Below, one piece after another: positions 26,951 to 33,947 of a DNA stretch of 51,625 nucleotides. The stretch is taken from positions 1-51,625 of the forward strand of contig NZ_JABBDX010000010.1 of the NCBI RefSeq assembly GCF_012847335.1, written 5' to 3'. A program made the translations under genes and the position numbers. Source of the stretch: Psychrobacter sp. MF31. Lineage in GTDB: Bacteria; Pseudomonadota; Gammaproteobacteria; Pseudomonadales; Moraxellaceae. How positions within the stretch are numbered: the stretch's first letter is position 1; every line of letters begins with the position of its first letter. The notes under the pieces are model-generated. The model was not told where the DNA came from, searched no databases, and saw only the letters and a list, made by a program, of their open reading frames with translations.

Positions 26951-27793
26951 CTATGACGTTTGCCCCTTAATCGCCTGGATAATCCTCGGCCAGTCTTCAT
27001 GATGCAACTCATGTCCCGTGCCTTCGAGTGTCAGCATTTTTGAACCACGAATCGCATCTTTCAGTGCCAACCCATGCACATAAGGAAGTACAGGATCCTC
27101 CGTGCCGTGAATGATCAAAGTTGGTACAGCTATCTCATTTAATCTCCCGAGCCATCTCTCGCCACCACCTAAAGTAGTGTGGTTGAATGTTGTCAGGATA
27201 TTCGGAGTGCGATCAAAATTTAACTCAGCGATATTTTGTATCTTCTCAGCGTCAAAAGCATGCGCAGTACCTGAGTTGATTCGCCACGCTCCGACCTGAT
27301 ACGCGACGACAGCATCTCTATTAGACCAATCCAGCGATTCCGCCCGTTGGTGATACTCAATGATGGCAGGATCAAAAGCGGGCATATCAGGATCTGCATC
27401 TGCAAGCCGTTCTGAAGCAATCAGCGTCAAGCTCTTCACACGTTTCGGATACTTGAGAGCTACAAGCTGGGAAAGAAATCCCCCCAAAGACATGCCGACT
27501 AAATGAGCAGCTTCCAGACCATAACCATCAATGACGCGAACCACATCATCTGCTAATTCTTCAACGGAATATGGAGCTTGACCTGGCTCATAGCTTGTTG
27601 ATTTCCCGGTATCACGGTGGTCGTACCGGATCACACAGCGACCCATTTTGGCTAGTTGGGAGCAAAACTCATCAGGCCACCACACCGCAGACGACATTGC
27701 CCCCATGATCAGGATAATGGGTTCATGGGCCGGGTCGCCGAATGATTCGGTATAGAGTGAAATCGCTTTATCAACAACTACCTTTTCTTTCAT
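26951..27793 (-). CDS. estX: Alpha/beta-hydrolase gene cassette, EstX-like (280 aa)
   Basis: A serine hydrolase fold: oxyanion strand [18 protein letters not shown], nucleophile elbow [11 protein letters not shown], acid in [12 protein letters not shown] and catalytic His in [12 protein letters not shown]. It matches my memory of the estX cassette found in class 1 and 2 integrons. EstX/EstT-type enzymes have been linked to macrolide ester hydrolysis; substrate here is inference. The start is the ATG at 27793 with GAAGG upstream; a longer frame begins inside attC. It is the second cassette. Confidence 0.75.
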   Translation of the reverse strand: MKEKVVVDKAISLYTESFGDPAHEPIILIMGAMSSAVWWPDEFCSQLAKMGRCVIRYDHRDTGKSTSYEPGQAPYSVEELADDVVRVIDGYGLEAAHLVGMSLGGFLSQLVALKYPKRVKSLTLIASERLADADPDMPAFDPAIIEYHQRAESLDWSNRDAVVAYQVGAWRINSGTAHAFDAEKIQNIAELNFDRTPNILTTFNHTTLGGGERWLGRLNEIAVPTLIIHGTEDPVLPYVHGLALKDAIRGSKMLTLEGTGHELHHEDWPRIIQAIKGQTS

Positions 27794-27817
27794 ACTAAAA
27801 TTGCCTTCGAGTTTTAC

Positions 27818-27877
27818 GTACAACGCCTGAATTAAGCCGCGCCGCGAAGCGGCGTCGGCTTGAATGAATTGTTATAC
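27818..27877 (-). other. attC site of the dioxygenase cassette (60 bp)
   Basis: It runs from GTATAAC to GTTGTAC on the minus strand and shares the GCCGACGCCGCTTCGCGGCG core with the aadA1 attC. The dioxygenase stop codon (TAA) lies within its first core site. Confidence 0.9.
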
Positions 27878-28663
27878 GGCTTCGCCGGGGCGCTTCAGCG
27901 CCGCACGGATAGCCGCCTCGACAGGATAAATGGATGATGACTTTGCCCTCCTAACATCTAACTCCTTCTTCGGGAAAAGCGGAGGTTGAGCCATGAATCT
28001 TGGGGCATTCCCCCGATTGATTTGTGCTGCATGCACAAGAAACGGGTGGCAAATATAAACAGTCCCTGCCTCGCCAGTGGCAGTGATCTCTTTGCATGCT
28101 GACGTGGATGCAAGGTCCAGTGAGCGCACCGCAATACCATCTTTACCTGAGGGCTCCAATAGTCTTGCGATCGCCGTATGCGAGCCGACTCGAATTCGTG
28201 TCGGGGCATCCAACTTGCCGACGTCAGAGAATAGAAAGAGTGCGAGCAACGCGCGGCCTTTTGAATTGACGTTTACACGCCACGATAAGAAATCGTCGGC
28301 TGCAGAGTCCGGGCCAGGGAAACTCGCATCTACATGCCAACCTGTATCACCCGTATCCGTGTCTGTCGGGAAACGTACCGGAAACGTTCCAAGCCCATGC
28401 ATCGGCACCCAGCAATCCGGACCGACCAATTGGTCGTATGCGCTCAGCAACTCCGGCGTATTAGCGGCACTTACGAAAGGAGCGTCGTGATAGCCGCCGA
28501 GCCACACCACGGGGCTCTTCCAAGTTTTGGAATCAACTTGGCTGCAATCCATGTCTCGCCAAAGTATCTCTCGGCCCTGATCTGCCAATTCTTTGGGGAA
28601 GGCGCGATCAATGCGGACATACCCGTCGGCAATAAATTGCTCAATCTGCTGACTGGAAAGCAT
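27872..28663 (-). CDS. PhyH-family Fe(II)/2-oxoglutarate dioxygenase gene cassette (263 aa)
   Basis: This is the first cassette after attI2, a place usually held by dfrA1. The protein has the facial-triad layout of phytanoyl-CoA-dioxygenase-like enzymes: GWHVD (His110, Asp112) and distal VHAAQINRGNAPR (His211, Arg222 for 2-oxoglutarate). IEQFIADGYVRIDRAF is the typical N-terminal strand-helix. The ATG at 28663 follows GAGGAAC. The substrate is unknown; oxidation of an antibiotic or small natural product is possible, but nothing in the sequence shows it. Confidence 0.85.
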   Translation of the reverse strand: MLSSQQIEQFIADGYVRIDRAFPKELADQGREILWRDMDCSQVDSKTWKSPVVWLGGYHDAPFVSAANTPELLSAYDQLVGPDCWVPMHGLGTFPVRFPTDTDTGDTGWHVDASFPGPDSAADDFLSWRVNVNSKGRALLALFLFSDVGKLDAPTRIRVGSHTAIARLLEPSGKDGIAVRSLDLASTSACKEITATGEAGTVYICHPFLVHAAQINRGNAPRFMAQPPLFPKKELDVRRAKSSSIYPVEAAIRAALKRPGEAV

Positions 28664-28696
28664 CGATTTCTGTTCCTCAAGTACTCTGTGTAGCCG

Positions 28697-29003
28697 TATA
28701 ACAGCTTATTCATAGGCATGCTCATTTTGTCTTTCAGCATCCCTACCCTTTTATTTATTTAAGTGCATGATTCTACCTTACTTTTTCCATTGCCGCAATC
28801 AATTCAAATCTGGCAAAACGAGCATGCTCATTTTGCCAGTTTTGGCTGCCTGTTAATTGCGCTCAAACATCCCCAACCAATTGTTTTATATGGATTTTTT
28901 ATTTCCTATAAAAACAATTCGAGCATGGTTTAAAGTAAAAACGTGCATTATCGTAAGAATAGTCTAAATTATACTGTATAAAGTTACAGTTAATGGTGGA
29001 GCT
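28697..29003 (-). promoter_or_regulatory. attI2 recombination site and integron promoter region
   Basis: The core GTTATAC (minus strand, 28697-28703) joins attI2 to the first cassette. The region up to intI2 should hold the divergent cassette and integrase promoters. A short frame starting at 28740 (MLKDKMSMPMNKLLYGY) reads across the junction over the dioxygenase start in another frame; a similar attI-borne frame enhances cassette translation in class 1 integrons. Confidence 0.8.
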
Positions 29004-29981
29004 ATGGCAAAAAGTCCTTTCTTACTTAGCATCAGCCAAGATATGCGGCAAAAAGGCTATTCGTTGCGTACCGAGAAAACTTACATTCACTGGATTAAGC
29101 GGTTTATTTTGTTTCATGGTAAGCGTCATCCTCTAGAGATGGCTGGTGAAGAAGTTAGGCTTTTTCTTTCACATTTAGCGAATGCGGAAAACGTCTCTAT
29201 AAACACTCAAAAAACTGCTCTTAATGCGCTCGCTTTTTTATATAACCAATTTTTAAATAAGCCATTGGGTGAGCTTGATTTTGTGCCAGCATCCAAGCCT
29301 AGACGGCTACCCTCTGTTATCTCTGCAAATGAAGTGCAACGCATTTTGCAGGTTATGGATACTCGCAACCAAGTTATTTTTACGCTGCTGTATGGTGCAG
29401 GTTTGCGCATTAATGAATGCTTGCGTTTGCGGGTTAAAGATTTTGATTTTGATAATGGCTGCATCACTGTGCATGACGGTAAGGGTGGGAAAAGCAGAAA
29501 CAGCCTACTGCCCACGCGCCTAATCCCAGCAATAAAATAACTCATTGAGCAAGCGCGGCTTATTCAGCAAGACGACAACTTACAAGGCGTAGGGCCATCG
29601 CTGCCTTTTGCTTTAGATCACAAATACCCTTCTGCTTATCGACAAGCGGCGTGGATGTTTGTCTTTCCCTCCAGCACGCTCTGCAACCACCCGTATAACG
29701 GCAAATTATGCCGCCATCATCTGCATGACTCCGTTGCGCGAAAGGCATTGAAGGCAGCCGTACAAAAAGCAGGCATCGTTAGCAAGCGTGTCACTTGTCA
29801 TACATTTCGTCACTCGTTTGCTACGCATCTATTACAAGCGGGGCGTGATATTCGCACTGTGCAAGAACTCTTAGGGCATAACGATGTTAAGACCACGCAA
29901 ATCTATACGCATGTGTTGGGTCAGCATTTTGCCGGCACCACCAGTCCTGCGGATGGACTGATGCTACTTATCAATCAGTAA
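29004..29981 (+). pseudogene. intI2: Class 2 integron integrase IntI2 with internal stop codon
   Basis: This tyrosine recombinase shuffles cassettes at attI2. The frame is 326 codons long, interrupted by TAA at codon 179 (29538-29540). This is the same inactivating ochre codon known in Tn7 IntI2. Upstream are RTEKTYIHWIKRF and GAGLRINECLRLR; downstream, in the same frame, are [12 protein letters not shown] and the tyrosine in [10 protein letters not shown]. Without suppression the product is a 178-residue fragment lacking the active-site tyrosine. Confidence 0.95.
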
Positions 29982-30067
29982 AAGTAGATAAATATCTTTA
30001 TGTAGCCCTGAGTAGCCCCTGATACTTTTTATGGTGAAAAAGATAAACAATCATAGAGGGGATAAAT

Positions 30068-30172
30068 ATGAGCCAGTTCTACCATTGTTCAGATAAGTTT
30101 AAGCAAGATACTGTCAATCACAGTGACCATTCATGGTCATTACACTTCCTCCAGTTGCCAGACAATGCCTAA
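30068..30172 (+). CDS. Short ORF of unknown function (34 aa), possibly a gene remnant
   Basis: A good ribosome site (GAGGGGATAAAT) precedes ATG and 34 codons (MSQFYHCSDKFKQDTV..., ending LPDNA). It sits between intI2 and the BrxA-like fragment, 25 bp or so after a small A+T-rich stretch. It may be the 5' remnant of a larger gene lost from the left end of Tn7. I do not recognise it. Confidence 0.35.
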   Translation: MSQFYHCSDKFKQDTVNHSDHSWSLHFLQLPDNA

Positions 30173-30408
30173 CATAAAAACGCAAAAGCCCAAAAGTCAG
30201 AGCTTAGGTGTTCTAGGCGTTTTCTAAGCGCTGAAGAAATACGTCTTACCGTAGATTGCGTGCGTTTCTGAAGCACATTTTCCTTATACATGGCTTTATC
30301 CCAGGCAGCTTCATCAAGCTCTTGGAGTAACAAGCCAGTAATAATGCGACACTCTCGGGTTTGTAGCGAGCCGCTGGTGAGATCGGAGTTATAGCGGAAA
30401 GGGGTCAT
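30169..30408 (-). pseudogene. 5' remnant of a BrxA-like (DUF1819) BREX gene
   Basis: The 79-residue frame MTPFRYNSDLTSGSLQTREC... with NVLQKRTQSTVRRISSALRKRLE resembles the N-terminus of BrxA, the small DNA-binding protein that is the first gene of type 1 BREX phage-defence operons. Full-length BrxA is about 200 residues, so most is missing, and no brxB, brxC, pglX or pglZ follows. It lies inside Tn7 close to the left end. Recognition is from memory of family sequence. Confidence 0.6.
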
Positions 30409-30775
30409 TTGTAATTATTTGTGGGTGGAGGATAGTTAACTTATTATTGTAGTTGGAAGAGGCTGCTTTCCAAACATTAGCACCTCGTAATGCTTGTTAC
30501 TGTATATTAATTTATGCTCTTAGCGCATGTTAATGGGCTATTACAATGCATAATGTCCACATCAAGATAACTGTGGCTTAACACCTGTACAAGCGAAAAA
30601 AATCAATCACCTGTCCGGAAATACGGGATCACTGTAAAGTGTTGGTGAGGCAGTCTAGGAGGGGGATTTAATTTGGGATACTGATGAAAGGATTATGATC
30701 AGTTGGATATAGGATCGTACTAAGCTGAGCGGCAGGTTAGCTAGATTAGTTAACCAGATAAGTGAAATCTAGTTC
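30409..30775. other. Noncoding DNA inside Tn7 near the left end
   Basis: About 370 bases with no gene that I can support. It may contain the former upstream region of the BrxA-like gene. No repeat or hairpin stands out. Confidence 0.4.
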
Positions 30776-30917
30776 CAAACTATTTTGTCATTTTTAATTT
30801 TCGTATTAGCTTACGACGCTACACCCAGTTCCCATCTATTTTGTCACTCTTCCCTAAATAATCCTTAAAAACTCCATTTCCACCCCTCCCAGTTCCCAAC
30901 TATTTTGTCCGCCCACA
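30776..30917. other. Tn7 left end (Tn7L) with three TnsB sites
   Basis: Three separated repeats of the type CCCAACTATTTTGTC (near 30776, 30829 and 30894), the last running into GTCCGCCCACA at the terminus, give the typical three-site Tn7L of about 150 bp. Confidence 0.93.
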
Positions 30918-30922
30918 ATTAG
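30918..30922. repeat. Tn7 target-site duplication ATTAG (left-end copy)
   Basis: This is identical to 16186-16190 and abuts the Tn7L terminus. Confidence 0.95.
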
Positions 30923-30928
30923 CCCAAT

Positions 30929-30961
30929 AAAAAAGCTGCCTGTTTTCCTTGCAGCTTTTTT
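30929..30961 (-). terminator. Terminator of the partition operon
   Basis: AAAAAGCTGC and GCAGCTTTTT form a 10-bp stem about an 11-base loop, with T or A tracts on both sides so it could act in both directions. It lies just downstream of the ParG-like gene. Tn7 inserted within ten bases of it. Confidence 0.85.
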
Positions 30962-30973
30962 ATTTAAGTTTAG

Positions 30974-31183
30974 CTACCGCTTCGCAATCATCTGATCTAC
31001 CGCCTCAGTGAGCAGCTGTGAGATGCTTTTTTGGCTATCAAGGGACAGCTGCTTAAGCGCTCGATGCTTGTCCTTATCAAGATTGAAATTAACCCGAACC
31101 TGTTTTTTTGGATTGTCCGTCACATCGTCAAGATTAAGCTCAGAGCTTACTTTTTTACTGGGTCGTCCTGCTGACAGTGCCAT
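30974..31183 (-). CDS. parG: ParG-like ribbon-helix-helix partition protein (69 aa)
   Basis: This is a probable centromere-binding protein. A flexible basic N-terminus ([17 protein letters not shown]) is followed by a ribbon-helix-helix: KQVRVNFNLDKDKHRALKQLSLDSQKSISQLLTEAVDQMI. Size and layout match ParG of the ParFG systems. The start codon overlaps the parA stop by one base (TAATG), so the two are translationally coupled. ACTC/GAGT arrays near the operon are the type of site ParG recognises. Confidence 0.8.
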   Translation of the reverse strand: MALSAGRPSKKVSSELNLDDVTDNPKKQVRVNFNLDKDKHRALKQLSLDSQKSISQLLTEAVDQMIAKR

Positions 31184-31821
31184 TATTTATCCTCATTAAA
31201 AAACGTTAAAACTTCATCAATGACCGCATTCATCTCTATCATCGCAGGATTTGAGCTGTCGGTATCAAACACCGTTTGCCCAAGCGCTGCCGTTTTTGGG
31301 TAAATGACGCGCTGATAGATTTTGGTATCAAGTACCGGAAGCTCATACTCCGATAATACGCTGGTGACCTCTTTACTGATATTGGCATTTTGAATCGCTC
31401 GTGACACCACAAACGCCGCTTGCAGCTGACCGTCGGTCATCTCAATGCGCTGATGAACCAAATCGACCAAATCACTCGTTGCCCAAATATCATAGGGGCT
31501 TGGCTGAACCGGAATGAGCACAAAATCTGCCGCTTTAATTGCCGATACGGCAAGGCTTGTAGCCTGCGGTGAGCCATCAATCACCACAAAATCTTTATCA
31601 CTGACACTTTTTAAATCCTTATCAAGCGTTGGCCGATCAAGACCAATAACTGGAACCGGATTGTCCTCATCAACCGCTCGCCAATCTCGCGCACTCCCCT
31701 GCATGTCACTATCAACGAGCAGCACACTAAAGCCCCTTAATTGAAGCCCACGAGCAAGCTGAGTGGCAATGGTCGTCTTTCCGCTGCCACCTTTTTGGTT
31801 GAGCACTGCAATGACCTTCAT
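31183..31821 (-). CDS. parA: ParA/ParF-type partition ATPase (212 aa)
   Basis: This is a Walker-type ATPase that separates plasmid copies. The deviant Walker A is KGGSGKTT (residues 10-17), Walker A' lies in [14 protein letters not shown] and Walker B in [10 protein letters not shown]. The short length with no N-terminal HTH indicates the small ParF (type Ib) class, in which the ParG partner represses the operon. An AAGGA site precedes the ATG. The upstream DNA (31837-31928) is an octamer array that likely includes operator and centromere. Confidence 0.92.
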   Translation of the reverse strand: MKVIAVLNQKGGSGKTTIATQLARGLQLRGFSVLLVDSDMQGSARDWRAVDEDNPVPVIGLDRPTLDKDLKSVSDKDFVVIDGSPQATSLAVSAIKAADFVLIPVQPSPYDIWATSDLVDLVHQRIEMTDGQLQAAFVVSRAIQNANISKEVTSVLSEYELPVLDTKIYQRVIYPKTAALGQTVFDTDSSNPAMIEMNAVIDEVLTFFNEDK

Positions 31822-31836
31822 AAGGTAAATCCTTTT

Positions 31837-31928
31837 GAGTAATTGAGCTTATGAGTATATAAGTAATTGAGTATAAGAGTAAATAAGTTTTTACTCAATT
31901 GAGTGTATGAGTTATTGAGTAATAGAGC
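31837..31928. repeat. GAGT/ACTC octamer array 1 (par operator/centromere candidate)
   Basis: Eleven and a half 8-bp units in exact register: GAGTAATT, GAGCTTAT, GAGTATAT, AAGTAATT, GAGTATAA, GAGTAAAT, AAGTTTTT, ACTCAATT, GAGTGTAT, GAGTTATT, GAGTAATA, GAGC. Each has a GAGT-like tetramer (or ACTC once) and a four-base A/T-rich spacer. This is the form of ParG-binding operator and centromere sites described for ParFG systems. It lies directly upstream of parA. Confidence 0.8.
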
Positions 31929-32069
31929 TATTAACATAAGCAGATTTAATAGCTTATTTATCTGCTATAAGTTAAATCAACGCTTAGTCATACGTTTTGA
32001 TAGGGTAGAGCGTAAAAAAGGGATATCTTATATAATAGCTTTCAACCTTATTACCATCAGGAGATCGTT

Positions 32070-32288
32070 ATGATTAAATGTCATTTATCTACAATTATGG
32101 GCGAGCGTCGTCTTAAGATTGCGGATGTGGCTCGCGATACCAATATCAATCGCGGCACTATCACCCGAATGTATCATGAAGAAGCCACCCGAGTGGATCT
32201 TGATATCATCGAGCAGCTTTGCTTATATTTTCGCATTAGCGTTGGCGATTTGTACGAAGTCATTGATGATAGCCAAACTGAAGAATAG
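32070..32288 (+). CDS. XRE/Cro-family transcriptional regulator (72 aa)
   Basis: A compact helix-turn-helix protein: LSTIMGERRLKIADVARDTNI then NRGTITRMYHEEATRVDLDIIEQLCLYFRISVGDLYEV, as in small Cro/CI-type repressors. The AGGAG site is six bases before the ATG. It is divergent from parA, with the octamer array between. It may regulate the partition or downstream genes; that is inferred from position. Confidence 0.8.
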   Translation: MIKCHLSTIMGERRLKIADVARDTNINRGTITRMYHEEATRVDLDIIEQLCLYFRISVGDLYEVIDDSQTEE

Positions 32289-32427
32289 GCTAAATACTCA
32301 ATTAGCACCAAAATAACCTACAGAAGAACAAAAAACCTTGTAATAGACTAAAATGTCTGTATAATTTGACCTATAGCAGGTCATTTTGACTATGACCATA
32401 ATTATAGTTACTCTTAGGAGAACAATT

Positions 32428-32697
32428 ATGCAGATGTTACCAAAACCATCAGCGTGGTTAAGCCAAGACGCGATTGACTTAGCGGTAAAACTTATTAAGA
32501 GCTTGCAAATTCAAGCAGGCGATAATTTAGCAAGCCTACTTGAGGTGAGCCCAATATTTTTTAATCATGAGGCGGTTTTTGTTTGGGTTCAGCGGCAAAT
32601 CGATGAGGGCTTAACGGTGGGGGAGAATGCTTTAAACGCGCTTGAAGCTGCATTTTTAGGTACTTTACATGAAGTGGGTTGGTTTGATGACATTTAA
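32428..32697 (+). CDS. Hypothetical plasmid protein (89 aa)
   Basis: No family recognised. A soluble, mostly helical, acidic protein (LSQDAIDLAVKLIKSLQIQAGDNLASLLEVS..., ending GTLHEVGWFDDI). I start at the ATG at 32428 (MQMLPKP) because TAGGAG precedes it; the frame is open to 32386 without a site. A hairpin terminator follows. It lies between the regulator and the toxin-antitoxin pair, within the segment bounded by octamer arrays. Confidence 0.55.
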   Translation: MQMLPKPSAWLSQDAIDLAVKLIKSLQIQAGDNLASLLEVSPIFFNHEAVFVWVQRQIDEGLTVGENALNALEAAFLGTLHEVGWFDDI

Positions 32698-32714
32698 CTT
32701 GATGTAAAATAAAA

Positions 32715-32742
32715 AGGTTAAACGTTCTGTTTAGCCTTTTTT
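32715..32742 (+). terminator. Terminator after the 89-aa hypothetical gene
   Basis: The arms AGGTTAAAC and GTTTAGCCT (one mismatch) flank a five-base loop and are followed by TTTTTT. Confidence 0.75.
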
Positions 32743-32789
32743 CTATTTAAGTAGAAAGTATAATTCCTTGATTTATCAATATTATTTTT

Positions 32790-32853
32790 GAGTGAATTAA
32801 TACTTACTCAGATGCTTATTAACTCAATTACTCAATTACTCAATATGCCGAGT
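32790..32853. repeat. GAGT/ACTC octamer array 2
   Basis: Eight 8-bp units in register: GAGTGAAT, TAATACTT, ACTCAGAT, GCTTATTA, ACTCAATT, ACTCAATT, ACTCAATA, TGCCGAGT. Most have the ACTC orientation, opposite to array 1. It lies upstream of the YefM-YoeB operon and may be a second partition site. Confidence 0.7.
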
Positions 32854-32907
32854 ATGATTCATAACGCCTCCTTTTTATTAAAACCGTATTGTAGTTAAAT
32901 ATTAACC

Positions 32908-32935
32908 ATTTAAGTACGTAATTAAGTACTTAAAT
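32908..32935. promoter_or_regulatory. Palindromic operator candidate of yefM-yoeB
   Basis: The arms ATTTAAGTAC and GTACTTAAAT are perfectly complementary with eight bases between, and the centre is also nearly symmetric. The palindrome ends 40 bases before the antitoxin start, a usual place for YefM/Phd autoregulation. Confidence 0.65.
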
Positions 32936-32975
32936 TTTATATAATAAGCGAATAATGGTAATAGGAGAGATAATA

Positions 32976-33245
32976 ATGGATGTGGTCAACTACAGCGATT
33001 TTAGAAAAGGCTTGGCTAAATACTTAGACAAAGTTGACACTGATAAGGGTCCGCTTTTAATCACAAGGCAGAATTCAAAGCCTGCAGTACTGATGAGCTT
33101 AGATGAATTTAATGCTTATGAAGAGACGTTATATTTATTAAAAAGCCCTAACAATGCAGAGCGTCTTAAACGGTCTATTGAAGCGGTAAAATCAGGAAAC
33201 CTTATTGATCGTGAAGTGAGTTTTGATGATGAGGTGGAAGGTTGA
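32976..33245 (+). CDS. yefM: YefM/Phd-family antitoxin (89 aa)
   Basis: This antitoxin neutralises YoeB and represses its own operon. The N-terminal DNA-binding domain reads MDVVNYSDFRKGLAKYLDKV..., with the typical PLLITRQNSKPAVLMSLDEFNAYEETLYLL. The acidic C-terminus (LIDREVSFDDEVEG) binds the toxin. The ATG at 32976 follows AGGAGAG. The stop overlaps the toxin start by four bases. Confidence 0.9.
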   Translation: MDVVNYSDFRKGLAKYLDKVDTDKGPLLITRQNSKPAVLMSLDEFNAYEETLYLLKSPNNAERLKRSIEAVKSGNLIDREVSFDDEVEG

Positions 33246-33496
33246 TTTTATCTTGGACGTCGGATGCCTGGGAAGATTACGAATACTGGCAAAAAACCAG
33301 TAAAGATAAAGTAAAGCAGATTAATAAAATGCTTAAAGTCATCAAGCGTACCCCTTTTGAGGGTATCGGCAAACCTGAGCCTTTAAAGTACGATCTGGCA
33401 GGATATTGGTCACGGCGTATCGATCATGAGCATCGATTGGTCTATGGCGTTACTGATGAGGCAATTATTATTCTGCAGTGCCGATATCATTATTAG
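33242..33496 (+). CDS. yoeB: YoeB-family mRNA interferase toxin (84 aa)
   Basis: This is a ribosome-dependent endoribonuclease of the RelE/YoeB fold. The signatures are W-T-x-x-A-W-E-D-Y-x-Y-W near the N-terminus, GIGKPEPLKYDLAGYWSRRI and the C-terminal HRLVYGVTDEAIIILQCRYHY with its His-Tyr end. The start is TTG inside the last codons of yefM (GGTTGA). Together with yefM it should stabilise the plasmid. Confidence 0.93.
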   Translation: MILSWTSDAWEDYEYWQKTSKDKVKQINKMLKVIKRTPFEGIGKPEPLKYDLAGYWSRRIDHEHRLVYGVTDEAIIILQCRYHY

Positions 33497-33514
33497 CTAA
33501 AGCAGGAGAGAGTT

Positions 33515-33718
33515 ATGAGTCAGGTGAAATACTCAATTGATGAGTTGCCGCCGTTAACCCAAAAACAGCGAGATGATTTAAAACAACTGACCAAGCGTTG
33601 TGATGAGTCAATCGACCTATCTGATATTCCAGAGGTAACAGACTGGTCAGGAGCGGTTCGGGGCGGTCTTGCATTGCAAGCTCATTTACTTAAACCTAAA
33701 GACGATCAGTCATTTTAA
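33515..33718 (+). CDS. Hypothetical third gene of the yefM-yoeB operon (67 aa)
   Basis: The gene starts 18 bp after yoeB with its own AGGAG site. The protein is short and acidic: MSQVKYSIDELPPLTQKQRDDL..., then VTDWSGAVRGGLALQAHLLKP. The pattern resembles small antitoxin-like proteins, but I cannot name the family. It is followed by octamer array 3. Confidence 0.55.
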   Translation: MSQVKYSIDELPPLTQKQRDDLKQLTKRCDESIDLSDIPEVTDWSGAVRGGLALQAHLLKPKDDQSF

Positions 33719-33742
33719 CCGTCAGTATTAATCGTTGCTATT

Positions 33743-33782
33743 GAGTAAATGAGTAAATAAGTAATTACTCATTTACTCAAAA
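33743..33782. repeat. GAGT/ACTC octamer array 3, palindromic
   Basis: Five 8-bp units in register: GAGTAAAT, GAGTAAAT, AAGTAATT, ACTCATTT, ACTCAAAA. They form a perfect 16-bp inverted repeat (TTGAGTAAATGAGTAA at 33741-33756, complement at 33765-33780). It lies downstream of the toxin-antitoxin operon. Confidence 0.75.
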
Positions 33783-33812
33783 AAGAGAACCCTGCTTAAA
33801 AACAGGGTTCTT
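33783..33812. terminator. Terminator, mainly for the radical SAM operon
   Basis: The stem GAACCCTG (33787-33794) with CAGGGTTC (33803-33810) encloses an eight-base loop. On the minus strand it runs into TCTCTTTTTTG, so it best serves the leftward radical SAM operon. It could also stop the rightward toxin-antitoxin operon. Confidence 0.8.
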
Positions 33813-33947
33813 GCCATTGTCTTGAGGGGAGGGTTGACCTACGATACCTCAAACCTTTCTCAAATTTTGTGTGACTGATTTTTTAAAAATAAAGATAACA
33901 AAAAAATGTTAGATTCATTCAAGCAAAAATCAGAAATAATAGCGTCA

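Larger units (their letters stand above)
16191..30917. mobile_element. Tn7 (about 14.7 kb) with class 2 integron
   Basis: Both termini (TGTGGGCGGACA inward), all five tns genes and the 5-bp ATTAG duplication are present. The canonical element is near 14.1 kb. The excess fits replacement of the usual dfrA1-sat2 cassettes by two longer ones (a dioxygenase and an estX-like hydrolase). The insertion is intergenic, between a secreted-protein gene and the terminator of the partition operon, and not in a glmS attTn7 context. That points to the TnsE pathway, which favours conjugating plasmids (inference). Confidence 0.97.

Noticed and set aside
16191-30917. Possible attTn7 (glmS) insertion
   Set aside because: The flanking DNA is intergenic plasmid sequence without glmS similarity.
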